From JARLGU01 sp036504535 (GTDB lineage Bacteria > Armatimonadota > Armatimonadia > Armatimonadales > Capsulimonadaceae): a stretch of DNA of 64,000 bases. This document shows positions 23,034 to 33,013 of the stretch, piece after piece. Position 1 is the stretch's first letter, and each line of letters opens with the position of its first letter. The position numbers were made by a program, and so were the translations under genes. A model generated the notes under the pieces. That model worked only from the letters and a program-made list of their open reading frames with translations. It was not told the DNA's origin and did no database searches. The stretch spans positions 62,001 through 126,000 of the forward strand of contig DASXUY010000042.1 of assembly GCA_036504535.1 (NCBI GenBank), read 5' to 3'.

Positions 23034-26000
23034 ATGTTCACCTCCGCACGAAGCTGTGTTCCTTTTGCTGCCCTCGCGGTCGCGCTCCCATTGCTGGCAT
23101 CGTCGTCCTCCGCCGCCGATATCGCGGATGCGCCCCATCCGCCAATCCCGGTGCGTTTCACCCTCAAGGACCCCGGCTTCGTCACGCTGGTTATAGATGA
23201 CGCCGCAGGCAACCGAGTCCGCAACCTGGTCTCGGAGACGCCGTTCCCGGCGGGTGCCAACACTGCCTGGTGGGACGGTCTGGACGACCTTGGCCGTGAT
23301 ACCAATGCGGCGTCGCACGGCATCTACCACGTGCCCGGCCGCATGGTTGCGCCTGGATCTTACCGTGTGCGCGGGCTAGTCCGCCCCAAGCTCGACATCG
23401 TCTATCGTATGACCCCGTACTCTCACGGCAACCCGCCGTGGGCGACGCCTGACAAGTCGAGCGAGTGGCTGGCGAACCACACGCCACCGAGCACGGTGCT
23501 GTTTATCCCGGCAGGGCAGGCCCCTGTGCGCGATGGCAAACCGTCGTCGTCCGGTCCGCAGATGCTGGTTGCTAGCAAGGTCAGCGAGGGCGGAAGCGGG
23601 TTGGCGTGGCTGGACATGAACGGCAACAAGCTGAATGGCCAGATGTGGATCGGCGGCATCTGGACAGGCGCGACGCACCTCGCTCGCGATACCGGCGACC
23701 ACCCCGTGGCGGGCCAATACGCCTATGCCGGATCGGCGTGGCCCGGCGACAAGTACAACGGCAATGTCGGCGAACTGCGCCTTAACGCCCTCGTTGCGAC
23801 GCGCGGCAAAGCGCCCAAGGATGCGCGTCTCGGGAGTGGCGAAGACAAGCCTGTGCTCGCCGAGAACTGGCGCTACCCGGACAACGGCGCTGCGGGCCTT
23901 GGCGGCCTTGCGGTGCGTAACGGTATTCTGATCGCGTCGCTTCCTCGACTCAACCAGCTACTTTTTGTCGACTGTGCGACGCAGAAGACCATCGGAACCG
24001 CACCGCTCGACAACCCCGGCGGGCTCGCGTTCGACTCGCAAGGCGGTCTTATCGCGCTGAGTGGCAAGAAGCTGCTACGGTTCGCGTCGGCGACGAGTCC
24101 AACGACGCTGCCATCGCCGCAAACTCTGGTTGCGGGCGGCCTTGAAGAGCCCCAGCAGATTGCACTTGATCCCGCAGGCAATATCTATGTCAGCGATTGG
24201 GGCCACTGCAATCAGGTCAAGGTGTTTACGGCGACTGGTAAGGCGCTTCGTACAATCGGCACGGCTGGCGTCCCCGCTGTCGGCGTCTACGACCCGACCC
24301 AGATGCATTCGCCCAACGGGATGAGCGTCGACGCCGACGGACGACTCTGGGTGGCGGAAACCGACAAGGCACCGAAGCGAATCAGTGTTTGGACCACTTC
24401 TGGCAAGTTCGTGACCGCGTACTATGGCCCGCATCAGTATGGCGGCGGCGGAATCCTAGACCCGCTGGACAAGACTCGCTATTTCTATGCAGACGAGGGC
24501 GGAATCGAGCTCAAAGTGGACTGGCAAACAGGGACTGCGGCACCCGTGGCTGTGTACTATCGCCCAGAGCTCGATGTGCTTCACCTTGGCGGCGGCTGGA
24601 GCCACTCGCCAGAGACGCCAGTGCACGCCAATGGCCGAACGTACCTAACGGACAGCTTCACCGTGAGCCCAACCGGCGGGGCGTCGTCAGCGGCGGTGTT
24701 CCTGCTCGACAAGGGTGTCGCCCGTCCCGTCGCTGCCGTCGGGCAGGCCAACGACTGGCGCTTGTTCGGCGTCAACGGCCGCTATTCGATGCGCTGGAGC
24801 GGATTCCTGACCGCGAAGTACAGCGAAACGTACACGCTGACCACGTGGGCGGCGGATGGTGTTCGCGTGATTGTCGACGGCAAGCCCATAATCGAACGGT
24901 GGAAAAGCGGACTCTCCACGGACACCGGGACAGTCGACCTTGTCGCCGGTAAGCGCACTCCGATCCGTGTCGAGTACTACAACAAGGGCGGCAGTGGGGG
25001 CATCAAGCTCTCGTGGCAGAGCACGAGCCAGAAGCGCGAGATTATTCCAGCCACACAGCTTTCCACGACAGCGGCTGGCACTCCCGAAGGTCTCAATGGC
25101 GAGTACTTCGCCGACAATGAGCTGGCCGCGCTGAAGGCGACGCAGGTTGACCCCGTGCTCAACTTCGACTGGGGCACCAATGTCCCCGCCGTGCTGGCCG
25201 ATCCAGGCGTTGCCGAGATGCGTAAGCGACTGCCCGTTGGCGCGACGTTCCCCACCGACCGTGTCTGGTTCACGTGGGTTGACCGCAACGCCGATGGTCA
25301 GGTGCAGCCCGACGAAGTCACGACCGCGACCGGCGATACGCTGAGCGTGAACGTGATGCCCGACCTTTCTATCGTTACCGGCACCGGGCTTCTCCTCAAG
25401 CCGCAAGGCTTTACGCCTGGCGGCGCGCCAATCTACGACGCTGCGAAGGCGACTGTGTTCGTCCCCGATACGCAGCGGCCCACGACCTCCGGCGGCGGAC
25501 AGGCCATCGTGGACGCGGCTGGCAATTTTGTGCTCACTGTGGCCCCAAAGCCGTATGCGCCGCAGGGAATTGGCGGCGGTAAGGGCGGTGTGGCGACATG
25601 GAGCTACCCGAGCGCGTGGCCGGGTCTGCACGCGTCCCATAATGCTGCCATGCCGCAGTTTCCGGGGCAGTTGATCGGCACCACAAGGCTGCTCGGGAAC
25701 ACAGTCAAGCCCGTCGCCTCCGACGCGGGGGAGATCTTCGCGCTGAACGGCAACAAGGGCACCGTTTACCTGTTCACGACCGACGGACTATTCGTCGCAA
25801 CCCTGTTCAAGGACTCGCGGACCGCTTCTTGGAACGCGCCCGCTGCGACCCCTGGCATGTCGGTGGCGAATCTGAGCCTGATGGAAGAGTCGTTCTGGCC
25901 GTCGATCTCGCAGACGTCGGACGGCCATATCTATCTGGAAGGCAACGGCTCGCTCCTCGAAGTCGAGGGGCTCGACGGCGTGCGCCGTTTGCCAACATCA

Positions 26001-26822
26001 CCGCTCACCGTCTCGTCCGCGCAGCTACAGGCGGCGCAGTCGTACTTCGTTGAGTCCGAAGCGGCGCGGCAGGCGTCGGCGGCGTCGACGACGCTTACCG
26101 TGAAGCTGCGAGCGGACGCTCCGACTGTCGACGGCAAGCTCGACGACTGGCAAGGCGCGAGTTGGGTGACCATCGATACGCGAGTCACCCAGGTAGGTGA
26201 TTGGGGGCACCGCACGGCCAAGACTCTGGCGGCCATGAGTGTTGCTGGGGACCAATTGTATGTCGCCCTTCAGACGGATGACCCTGCGCTTCTCAACAAC
26301 TCCGGTGAAGCGCTGCGCAACCTCTTCAAGACCGGCGGCGCCATCGACCTTATGATCGGTTCCAACTCAAATGCTGACCCGAAGCGCACCAAGCCTGTCG
26401 CTGGCGACTCGCGGCTCCTCGTGGCGCGGGTGAAGGGCAAGACTACTGCTGTGCTCTATCGGCAGGTTGGCGGGAACACCGGCGGCACTGCTGCCGACTT
26501 CGCGTCGCCAATGCGTAGCGTCCACTTCGATAGCGTGCAGGACATCAGCGATCAGGTTAAGCTGGCGAGCGGGTTGGTCGAGGACCTAAAGGCGCGCACG
26601 ACGGTTCAGATCTTCGAGTTCTCCGTGCCTCTCGCTGCCCTTGGTGTCGTCCCGGCGGACGGAGCCACCATCAAAGGTGATATCGGCGTCCTTCGTGGCA
26701 ACGGTTACCAGACACTTCAACGCGCTTATTGGACCAACAAGGCCAGCGGCCTCGTGTCCGACCTGCCCAGCGAGGCGGAACTCATGCCGCAACTATGGGG
26801 CTCGCTCGCTTTCGTGAAATAA
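23034..26822 (+). CDS. Giant secreted NHL-propeller / PA14 / CBM9-like protein
   Basis: 1262 residues. Signal peptide (about 1-27), an FlgD-like Ig domain (about 40-115, with GNRVRNLV and GTxR-type turns), a long beta-propeller with NHL-type phrases (GGLAFDSQGG, QQIALDPAGNIYVSD, NGMSVDADGRLWVAE; about 275-480), and the later strands of a PA14 domain (about 565-680, TWAADGVRVIVDGKPI). After these comes GLNGEYFADNEL, which is normally the start of a PA14 domain, then an EF-hand or dockerin-like loop DRNADGQVQPDE near 750. The C-terminal ~230 residues resemble CBM9 (PTVDGKLDDWQGASW near 1025). The parts point to extracellular carbohydrate binding. No catalytic site seen. The C-terminus resembles that of the next gene. 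Confidence 0.8.
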   Translation: MFTSARSCVPFAALAVALPLLASSSSAADIADAPHPPIPVRFTLKDPGFVTLVIDDAAGNRVRNLVSETPFPAGANTAWWDGLDDLGRDTNAASHGIYHVPGRMVAPGSYRVRGLVRPKLDIVYRMTPYSHGNPPWATPDKSSEWLANHTPPSTVLFIPAGQAPVRDGKPSSSGPQMLVASKVSEGGSGLAWLDMNGNKLNGQMWIGGIWTGATHLARDTGDHPVAGQYAYAGSAWPGDKYNGNVGELRLNALVATRGKAPKDARLGSGEDKPVLAENWRYPDNGAAGLGGLAVRNGILIASLPRLNQLLFVDCATQKTIGTAPLDNPGGLAFDSQGGLIALSGKKLLRFASATSPTTLPSPQTLVAGGLEEPQQIALDPAGNIYVSDWGHCNQVKVFTATGKALRTIGTAGVPAVGVYDPTQMHSPNGMSVDADGRLWVAETDKAPKRISVWTTSGKFVTAYYGPHQYGGGGILDPLDKTRYFYADEGGIELKVDWQTGTAAPVAVYYRPELDVLHLGGGWSHSPETPVHANGRTYLTDSFTVSPTGGASSAAVFLLDKGVARPVAAVGQANDWRLFGVNGRYSMRWSGFLTAKYSETYTLTTWAADGVRVIVDGKPIIERWKSGLSTDTGTVDLVAGKRTPIRVEYYNKGGSGGIKLSWQSTSQKREIIPATQLSTTAAGTPEGLNGEYFADNELAALKATQVDPVLNFDWGTNVPAVLADPGVAEMRKRLPVGATFPTDRVWFTWVDRNADGQVQPDEVTTATGDTLSVNVMPDLSIVTGTGLLLKPQGFTPGGAPIYDAAKATVFVPDTQRPTTSGGGQAIVDAAGNFVLTVAPKPYAPQGIGGGKGGVATWSYPSAWPGLHASHNAAMPQFPGQLIGTTRLLGNTVKPVASDAGEIFALNGNKGTVYLFTTDGLFVATLFKDSRTASWNAPAATPGMSVANLSLMEESFWPSISQTSDGHIYLEGNGSLLEVEGLDGVRRLPTSPLTVSSAQLQAAQSYFVESEAARQASAASTTLTVKLRADAPTVDGKLDDWQGASWVTIDTRVTQVGDWGHRTAKTLAAMSVAGDQLYVALQTDDPALLNNSGEALRNLFKTGGAIDLMIGSNSNADPKRTKPVAGDSRLLVARVKGKTTAVLYRQVGGNTGGTAADFASPMRSVHFDSVQDISDQVKLASGLVEDLKARTTVQIFEFSVPLAALGVVPADGATIKGDIGVLRGNGYQTLQRAYWTNKASGLVSDLPSEAELMPQLWGSLAFVK

Positions 26823-26829
26823 CAGCTGC

Positions 26830-26857
26830 CGGGCCGCACGCCTTCTTGTGCGGCCCG
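26830..26857 (+). terminator. GC-rich hairpin between the two giant genes
   Basis: CGGGCCGCAC (26830-26839) and GTGCGGCCCG (26848-26857) form a perfect 10-bp stem with an 8-base loop. No T-run follows. With only 90 bases between the genes it may act as a partial terminator or a processing/stability hairpin that sets the ratio of the two products. Confidence 0.45.
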
Positions 26858-26912
26858 CGACTTCATAATCGGCGCACCTCTAGGTGCCAGCCGCCCGGTC
26901 AAGGAAACTCCC

Positions 26913-29900
26913 GTGATATCCCAACTCAAACTCGCCGCGCTAGTCGCGGTCCTCCTACTCTGCACACTTCCGGTGAATGCCATGGACCTTACAAATGGAC
27001 TGATGGTCGCCGTTCCGACCCCTGGCGGCAAAGCGCCTGCGATCGATGGCAGCCTGCGCGACTGGGACTTGTCCGCCGCTGAGCCCATCGTGATCGCGCC
27101 TGCGACAGCCAAGCAGTTGAACGCCGACGTTGCGTTGATGTACGACGCCGATGCGCTCTATGTCGGCGCGCGAGTTAGCCTGCCGGATCGTCGGCTGCAC
27201 AACCCGAACAGCCCAATCGACGCGTTCTGGTGGGGCGATATGATGGAACTGCGCGTGGCCGCTGATCCCGCGCTCCCGTACCCGCTTGGCAAAGGCGGGG
27301 GCGGGGCGACGAGCACACGGATCGCCCACCTCAGCTTCTGGAAGAACTCCGAAACGGGCAGTGACTACGTTCACTTCGCGTACGGCCTCGACCCTTTGCA
27401 TCCCGTTGGCGGCTCGGCAGTGAATCCGCCAGGGACGAGCCTCGTGATTACGGTGAACGGCACGACGGGCTACATTGTCGAAGCGCGCATCCCGTGGGCG
27501 AACCTCAATGTCCCCGGCGGCAAGAACCCGTTCGCAGGCAGCTCAAAGATGACCGCCGTTTGGGGCGTCCACTGGGGCGGCGAGAACCAGACGGCTGCGC
27601 TCTATAACGCTAACCCGGGCTCATTCGCATTTCACCAGCCCCAAACGTGGGGACAGGTATCGTTCAGCCCAGCCGGCAAGATCGCGCCGCGCCATGGGAC
27701 GATGGCCGACGCCCTCGTTGCCGCCCAGCCGCAAGCGGTCGCCGTTGGGGTGCCGTTCACTATCGACATCCCGACCCAGTCAAAGGTATCGGTCAACATA
27801 TTCGGCCCGCACGGTGAAGTGATCCGTGAACTCCTCGGCGGCGTCACTAGGCCCAAGGGCAAGCTGACATTGACCTGGGACGGTCGCGATCAGTGGGGCG
27901 CGTCGGTGCCTCCCGGCAAGTACCGCTGGGGGGCGTACCTATCGCCGGGTCTCGTCGCGCAGTATGTCGGCAACGTCGGCACATCCAGCACGCCACCGTA
28001 TCCGACACTTGACAACAAAGGCATGTGGGGAGCCGATCACTCCGATCCTATCGATGTCGCAGCTGATGCGACGGGGCTGTACTTCCTTTGGCCGTCGGCG
28101 GAATCGAGCGCGGCCGTCGTGAAGACGGACTACAGCGGCACCGTACTTTGGCGCAAGACTCCGTTCGTTGGCGGCGGCTTCGGCCCGCACTATGCGATAG
28201 CGGCGAACGGTATCAATGTGTTCCTCACATTCGAGAACGCCAAAGTCAACCTCGTTAAGCTCGATGCCGCTACCGGTCGCCTCCTCGCGTTCCCCGACGG
28301 CCTGTCGATGGAACCCGTCACCGTGTCCCAGCCCGCAGCCATCGCCGCTCGCGATGCGGCAGTGCTGACATCGAAGGGCTTGCAGCCAGACGGGATCGGG
28401 CTTGCGGCGACGGCAACCGAGGTATTCCTAAGCAGCTACTCGCAGAATAGGATCCTCGTAATTGACCCGGCGACTGGCAAGCAAACTCGGACCCTCGACT
28501 GTGTCGGTCCGCGCGGCGTTGCGCTGGACACGGCGGGCAACGTCTACGCCGCGTCGTTCGTCCCGGCGGCGGGGGACAAAACCGCAACCGGTCAGGTGGT
28601 CAGGTTCGACGCAGCCGCGGGTACCGGCAAATCAGTCGTCGCAAGTGGTCTCGTCTCCCCATGGGATGTCGCAGTTGACTGCAGTGGCCGCATCCACGTC
28701 ACCGACCTCGGCGACAGCCAGCAGGTCAAGGTCTTCAGTCCTGCCGGTGATCTCGTCGCCACCCTTGGCAAGAAGGGTGGGCGACCTTGGACGGGCGCGT
28801 ATGACGGCGACAGCTATTTGCGACCGTCAGGCATCGCCGCCGACATGCGCGACGGGATCGTGGTCGCGGAAACGTCGGCGCCGAAGGTGATCACTCGCAG
28901 GGATGCGTCCACCGACAAGCTGCTCGCTCGCTGGTTCGGCGACCCCGCCTATTCGTCGCCCACGGTCGCAGACCCCGATGACCCGGCTAAGGTGTATTAC
29001 TCGCTCAGCATGCACGCCGACCTCGGATTCGCCCGAGCAAAGCTTGTGTCCACAGCGCCGCTCGCCGACCCAGCCAAAGCGCTTCCGTCACTGCCAAGCG
29101 CGTACTGGATGCTTCCCGAGGCAGGCTACCCGGCATCCGGCACGCTGTTTGGCGGCTACGGTTGCCCGGAAGCGCTCACTGGCACCAATGGCCGCAAGTA
29201 CCTGGCTGCCGATGGCGGTGTGCACGGTATCGTGACCGTCGACGGCGATACCATTAAGCCTGTCGGTTACGCTAATCCAGTCAACGGGGCGAAAGGCGAG
29301 CGACGACGCGCGCTGGAGTTGTGGTCGGACACCAACGGTGACGGCATCCCACAGCCTGACGAGCTCGTTACGCTTGCGCCGATGATCGACGGCACGCCGA
29401 TATCGTTCGCCGACTGCCCGGGCTCTATGCACATGGAGCCGAACGGCGACCTCTACCTGACCACGTTCAACAACGCCATCTTCCGAATCCCAGCGACGGG
29501 TTTCGCCGCGAATGGGGCAGTGAAATGGGACGCATCCCGCGCCGACTTTGTTGTGCCCAGCGTCCTCCCGAGCCTCGCGCACTACATGGTCACCGCTCCG
29601 CGAGCTGGCGTGCTCGGTGTGCGCCTCGACAGCGCTGGTAACCTGTACACCTGTTTCAACGCCAAGGTATACACAAAGCCCGGTCAGTCGCGCGAGTTCG
29701 CGTATGCGACCGATGAACTTGCCAAGCAGATGAACGAGGGCCTTGGCCACTCGGGCGAGTCGAACGCGGTCAAGTTCGCCAAATACGACAGTACCGGTAA
29801 GCTGCTCTGGCTGGCTGGCCGCAAGGCGACAGCATCGCCGCAGCCGGGCGAAATGTACCACTTCTGGGTGCTCGGCGGTCTCGTCGGCAAGCCCGGCAGC

Positions 29901-30896
29901 GAGTACGTCGCCGGCTCGAGCGAATGGGGGCAGATCTACTTCTACACCCATGACGGATTCTATGTTGACGCGCTCATGAACGACTCCGCGCTCGTCCCTC
30001 AGCCCGGACCGTACACGTTCGGCAGCGAGACATTCTCGGGCCGGGTTCAGTATTATCCCAAGCGCGATGAGGTTTGGGTCTACTCATGCGCTCGCGTATT
30101 CAAAGTCGCCGGGTTCAAGAACGGTCGCATCGATGGCGAGAAGCGTCTTTGGGGCGATGTCGTGCTCGATAGGGTTTACGACACCGCCATGGCGCCTACC
30201 GCTGCCGCGCAGCCGCTTCAGATCGTCCCGGTGGCCGGTTCGCCGCTCACCGATGCGGCTTCGTGGAATGCGGCGCCTTCCAGCACACTGAGCGCAAACG
30301 GCGCGACGCTCGCGACGGCCCAGCTTGGGTACGATGCGCAGTACCTGTACGCCAAGCTGCACGTGGCCGACGCCAGCCCTGCCGCAAACTCGGCCGACGG
30401 GCCGCTGATGGCATTCAAGGGCGGCGATGCTGCCGGGTTTGTCCTCGGGGCTCCTTCCGCGAAGGGCGCCACATCGCAGATCCGGGTCCTCGCCGCGATG
30501 GTGCAGGGTAAGCCGCGCGTTATCGCGTGGAAACCGGTCACAGCGCTCGCCAAGTCGCCGCAGGATTACTCGACCCCCAGCGGCGGGACTGCGCATTTCG
30601 AGTTTGCTGGCGAAGTGCCGGGCGGAAGCGCGACACTCACGCCCGATGCCGATGGGCGCGGGTACACGGCGCTAATCGCGGTCCCGCGCAGCTTCCTCGA
30701 AATACCGCTCATTCCCGGAGGAACCCTCGCCGCCGATGTCGAAGTGCTGCTCTCAGGCGCTGGCCCGCGCGGCATGCAGGCGGTCTCGCGCAACTATCTG
30801 TTCAGCCCACGGCGGAATGAGACCACAATGACCGACGACCTGCCGACCGAGGCACGGCTCTATCCTCAGTTCTGGGGCACGGCTACGGTCAAGTAA
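26913..30896 (+). CDS. Giant secreted CBM9 / FlgD / propeller protein
   Basis: 1327 residues, GTG start with AAGGA upstream, signal peptide ending near VNA. Order: N-terminal CBM9-like domain (about 35-245; APAIDGSLRDWD), an FlgD-like Ig domain (about 280-350; GEVIRELLGG, LTLTWDGRDQWG), an NHL-like propeller (about 370-690; GVALDTAGNVYAAS, VAVDCSGRIHVTD), a calcium-loop-like DTNGDGIPQPDE near 806, more propeller-like strands, and a C-terminal CBM9-like part. It uses the same modules as the preceding gene in another order, and both end in a similar stretch (SEAELMPQLWGS against TEARLYPQFWGT). It probably binds extracellular polysaccharide. The dehydrogenase gene follows after 18 bases. Confidence 0.8.
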   Translation: MISQLKLAALVAVLLLCTLPVNAMDLTNGLMVAVPTPGGKAPAIDGSLRDWDLSAAEPIVIAPATAKQLNADVALMYDADALYVGARVSLPDRRLHNPNSPIDAFWWGDMMELRVAADPALPYPLGKGGGGATSTRIAHLSFWKNSETGSDYVHFAYGLDPLHPVGGSAVNPPGTSLVITVNGTTGYIVEARIPWANLNVPGGKNPFAGSSKMTAVWGVHWGGENQTAALYNANPGSFAFHQPQTWGQVSFSPAGKIAPRHGTMADALVAAQPQAVAVGVPFTIDIPTQSKVSVNIFGPHGEVIRELLGGVTRPKGKLTLTWDGRDQWGASVPPGKYRWGAYLSPGLVAQYVGNVGTSSTPPYPTLDNKGMWGADHSDPIDVAADATGLYFLWPSAESSAAVVKTDYSGTVLWRKTPFVGGGFGPHYAIAANGINVFLTFENAKVNLVKLDAATGRLLAFPDGLSMEPVTVSQPAAIAARDAAVLTSKGLQPDGIGLAATATEVFLSSYSQNRILVIDPATGKQTRTLDCVGPRGVALDTAGNVYAASFVPAAGDKTATGQVVRFDAAAGTGKSVVASGLVSPWDVAVDCSGRIHVTDLGDSQQVKVFSPAGDLVATLGKKGGRPWTGAYDGDSYLRPSGIAADMRDGIVVAETSAPKVITRRDASTDKLLARWFGDPAYSSPTVADPDDPAKVYYSLSMHADLGFARAKLVSTAPLADPAKALPSLPSAYWMLPEAGYPASGTLFGGYGCPEALTGTNGRKYLAADGGVHGIVTVDGDTIKPVGYANPVNGAKGERRRALELWSDTNGDGIPQPDELVTLAPMIDGTPISFADCPGSMHMEPNGDLYLTTFNNAIFRIPATGFAANGAVKWDASRADFVVPSVLPSLAHYMVTAPRAGVLGVRLDSAGNLYTCFNAKVYTKPGQSREFAYATDELAKQMNEGLGHSGESNAVKFAKYDSTGKLLWLAGRKATASPQPGEMYHFWVLGGLVGKPGSEYVAGSSEWGQIYFYTHDGFYVDALMNDSALVPQPGPYTFGSETFSGRVQYYPKRDEVWVYSCARVFKVAGFKNGRIDGEKRLWGDVVLDRVYDTAMAPTAAAQPLQIVPVAGSPLTDAASWNAAPSSTLSANGATLATAQLGYDAQYLYAKLHVADASPAANSADGPLMAFKGGDAAGFVLGAPSAKGATSQIRVLAAMVQGKPRVIAWKPVTALAKSPQDYSTPSGGTAHFEFAGEVPGGSATLTPDADGRGYTALIAVPRSFLEIPLIPGGTLAADVEVLLSGAGPRGMQAVSRNYLFSPRRNETTMTDDLPTEARLYPQFWGTATVK

Positions 30897-30914
30897 CTCC
30901 GCGAAAGGTTATCA

Positions 30915-31919
30915 ATGAAGCTGGCACTGATGAAGAACGCGCACGACATTATCGTCGAGGAGCGCGTTCTTCCCGAGATTGATCACGACGAGCTGTTGCT
31001 TAAAGTTGATGCATGCGGGATCTGCGGCACGGATCGCACCAGCGCTATCGACGGCTGGCCCAACCACGGCACATTCGGCCACGAGATCGCCGCGACGGTG
31101 CTTGGATCACGGGACGCCAAGATGCCGGTGGGCGCTCGGATCGTGCTCGACAGCTCTACGGCATGCGGGCGATGCACATCCTGCAAGGACGGTAACCAGG
31201 AGCTCTGTACCGACATCGCGACTATCTTCCGCAAGCCCGTGCTGGGCTTCTCGGAGCAGATGATCGCCCCGGTACTTTCCGCTGTGCCGTACGCCCATCT
31301 GAAGCCCGAGTATGCCTGCCTCGCGGAACCGCTTGGCGTTGCGCTCGATATGCACCGACTCGCCGATATCGCGATGGGCTCCCACGTGGTCGTCTCTGGG
31401 CTTGGCACAATCGGCCTGATGGCGATACGGCTGGCTCGCCTCTCGGGGGCGGAGCGCATCTACGCCTGCGGAACGTCGCGCAGCAAGACGCGCCAGGAAG
31501 CCGCGCTGGCGTTCGGTGCGGACGAGATTATCGAGGTCGATAAGACACCACTCGCGCCGTCGCTTTTCTCGAAACCGCCAGATCGGTTCATGGTCACCGC
31601 GCCGCCGAAAACGATCCCGGAGATGATCGCCATCGCTGGCAAAGGGGCCATCATTTCGTATATTGGCATCAAGCACGGCGAAGAGGCGATGATCTCGTTC
31701 GACGCCAACCAGTTCCACTTCAACAAGCTTCAGTTGCGGGGCTCATTCGCCGCTCCTGCTATGCGCACTCCCGAGGCGGTTCGTCTTCTTGAAAATGGGA
31801 CGATCGACGCCGCAAAGCTTGTGACTCACGTGTTCGAGTTCAGCGCCATCGCCGAGGCCGTTCGGGTTGCCGTCGAAGACCCGAACGCCATCAAAGTGGT
31901 TGTCAACTTCGCCGCCTGA
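30915..31919 (+). CDS. Zinc-dependent medium-chain alcohol/sugar dehydrogenase
   Basis: 334 residues of the MDR family. Catalytic zinc ligands are likely Cys37 in CGICGTD and His56-Glu57 in FGHE. The structural zinc site has four cysteines at 84, 87, 90 and 98 (CGRCTSCKDGNQELC). The Rossmann motif is GLGTIG, followed by the ARLSGAERIYAC strand. Enzymes of this subgroup oxidise polyols or sugars with NAD(P). It is cytosolic. It sits in an operon-like run with a Gfo/Idh/MocA oxidoreductase (16-base gap) and behind two secreted carbohydrate-binding proteins, which suggests catabolism of the sugar released by them. Shine-Dalgarno AAAGG. Confidence 0.9.
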   Translation: MKLALMKNAHDIIVEERVLPEIDHDELLLKVDACGICGTDRTSAIDGWPNHGTFGHEIAATVLGSRDAKMPVGARIVLDSSTACGRCTSCKDGNQELCTDIATIFRKPVLGFSEQMIAPVLSAVPYAHLKPEYACLAEPLGVALDMHRLADIAMGSHVVVSGLGTIGLMAIRLARLSGAERIYACGTSRSKTRQEAALAFGADEIIEVDKTPLAPSLFSKPPDRFMVTAPPKTIPEMIAIAGKGAIISYIGIKHGEEAMISFDANQFHFNKLQLRGSFAAPAMRTPEAVRLLENGTIDAAKLVTHVFEFSAIAEAVRVAVEDPNAIKVVVNFAA

Positions 31920-31935
31920 AAGGTAAAGACCCCCC

Positions 31936-32985
31936 ATGAATGTCGGAATAGTCGGCGCGGGCAATATGTCCACGCACCACGCCAAAGCGTACCACGCCTG
32001 CGGCGCACAAATCGCGGCCGTGTGCGATATCAGCGAGGCGACGTATCTCGCGCGCAAAGAACACTTTGGCGACGCCAAGTACTTCTCATCGTACGACGAA
32101 ATGTTCGCAGGGGACACAATCGACGCAGTCAGTATCTGTGTCGGCACGCGGTTCCACTTCGATATCGTCGCCGCTGCGGTCAAACGCGGCAAGCATGTGC
32201 TGTGCGAGAAAACGATGACCGAAAGCGCCGAACGTTCCGCAGAACTCGTTAAGCTTGTGGACCAATCCGGAGTCAATTTCCAGATCGGCTACATGAAGCG
32301 CTACTTCCCAGCCACCATCAAGGTCACCGAACTGATCCCGTCGCTCGGCGAGATTTTCAGCGCCCATATTCGCAGCTATCAGGGCCATGAAGGGGTCCAC
32401 GGCGCCGAAATGTACGACAAGGACTCGTGGAAGCCTCTGAACGGCAAGATGTCGCCGACCAAAGCGTATGCCTGCGGAGGCATCCTCAACATGGCTGGCA
32501 GCCACATGCTCGACCTGCTGCACCTCTTCCTCGGCGAACCCGCCACCGTCTACTCGGCAAACTGGTCGCCCGCCGCCTACGACGCCGAAATGAGCGGCAA
32601 TGCGCTCATCACCATGGCCAGCGGCGCGGTCGCTCACCTCGACGCCTGCGTCTCTCCTTACAGCCGAACCGGCACATGGAACGATGGCTGGGACGAGTGT
32701 ATCGCTCTCCATGGCAAACTCGGCAAGCTTGAAGTGTTCTATCCCATGTGGGACCGGCCCGAGAACAACGCGCCGCTTGTCATCCACTACGACGAGCCCA
32801 GCCAGACCACGACCACGCTCACATTCCCCAAGGTGAACGCATTCAATGCCCAGGTGGCCGCATTCGTTGCAAACTGCGAGTCTGGCACTCCGTCGAACCC
32901 TGGCGTGCGTGACGGGTATGTGGTGGACAGCATCCTATCGGCGTGCTACGAGTCGGCGGCATCGGGGCAGGCGGTGAAGATTTAG
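31936..32985 (+). CDS. Gfo/Idh/MocA-family oxidoreductase
   Basis: 349 residues. The N-terminal Rossmann domain starts NVGIVGAGNMSTHHAKAY, followed by AVCDISE and the EK motif in VLCEKTMTES (the usual EKP is EKT here). The C-terminal alpha/beta domain contains GGILNMAGSHMLDLLHLFLGE, with a conserved H-DL pattern. Family members oxidise or epimerise sugars and inositols with NAD(P). Together with the MDR dehydrogenase it probably handles a sugar or uronic acid intracellularly. The stop codon is followed at once by the repeat arm at 32986, which may terminate transcription. Confidence 0.9.
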   Translation: MNVGIVGAGNMSTHHAKAYHACGAQIAAVCDISEATYLARKEHFGDAKYFSSYDEMFAGDTIDAVSICVGTRFHFDIVAAAVKRGKHVLCEKTMTESAERSAELVKLVDQSGVNFQIGYMKRYFPATIKVTELIPSLGEIFSAHIRSYQGHEGVHGAEMYDKDSWKPLNGKMSPTKAYACGGILNMAGSHMLDLLHLFLGEPATVYSANWSPAAYDAEMSGNALITMASGAVAHLDACVSPYSRTGTWNDGWDECIALHGKLGKLEVFYPMWDRPENNAPLVIHYDEPSQTTTTLTFPKVNAFNAQVAAFVANCESGTPSNPGVRDGYVVDSILSACYESAASGQAVKI

Positions 32986-33013
32986 GACGGCTCGGCCCGC
33001 CGGGGGCTTCTTT
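32986..33013 (+). repeat. Left arm of a long-range inverted repeat, terminator-like
   Basis: 28 bases starting directly after the stop codon, with 27 of 28 complementary to 33445-33472. The arm contains GCCC-GCCGG-GGGC followed by TTCTTT, so it could terminate the plus-strand operon on its own. Confidence 0.75.
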
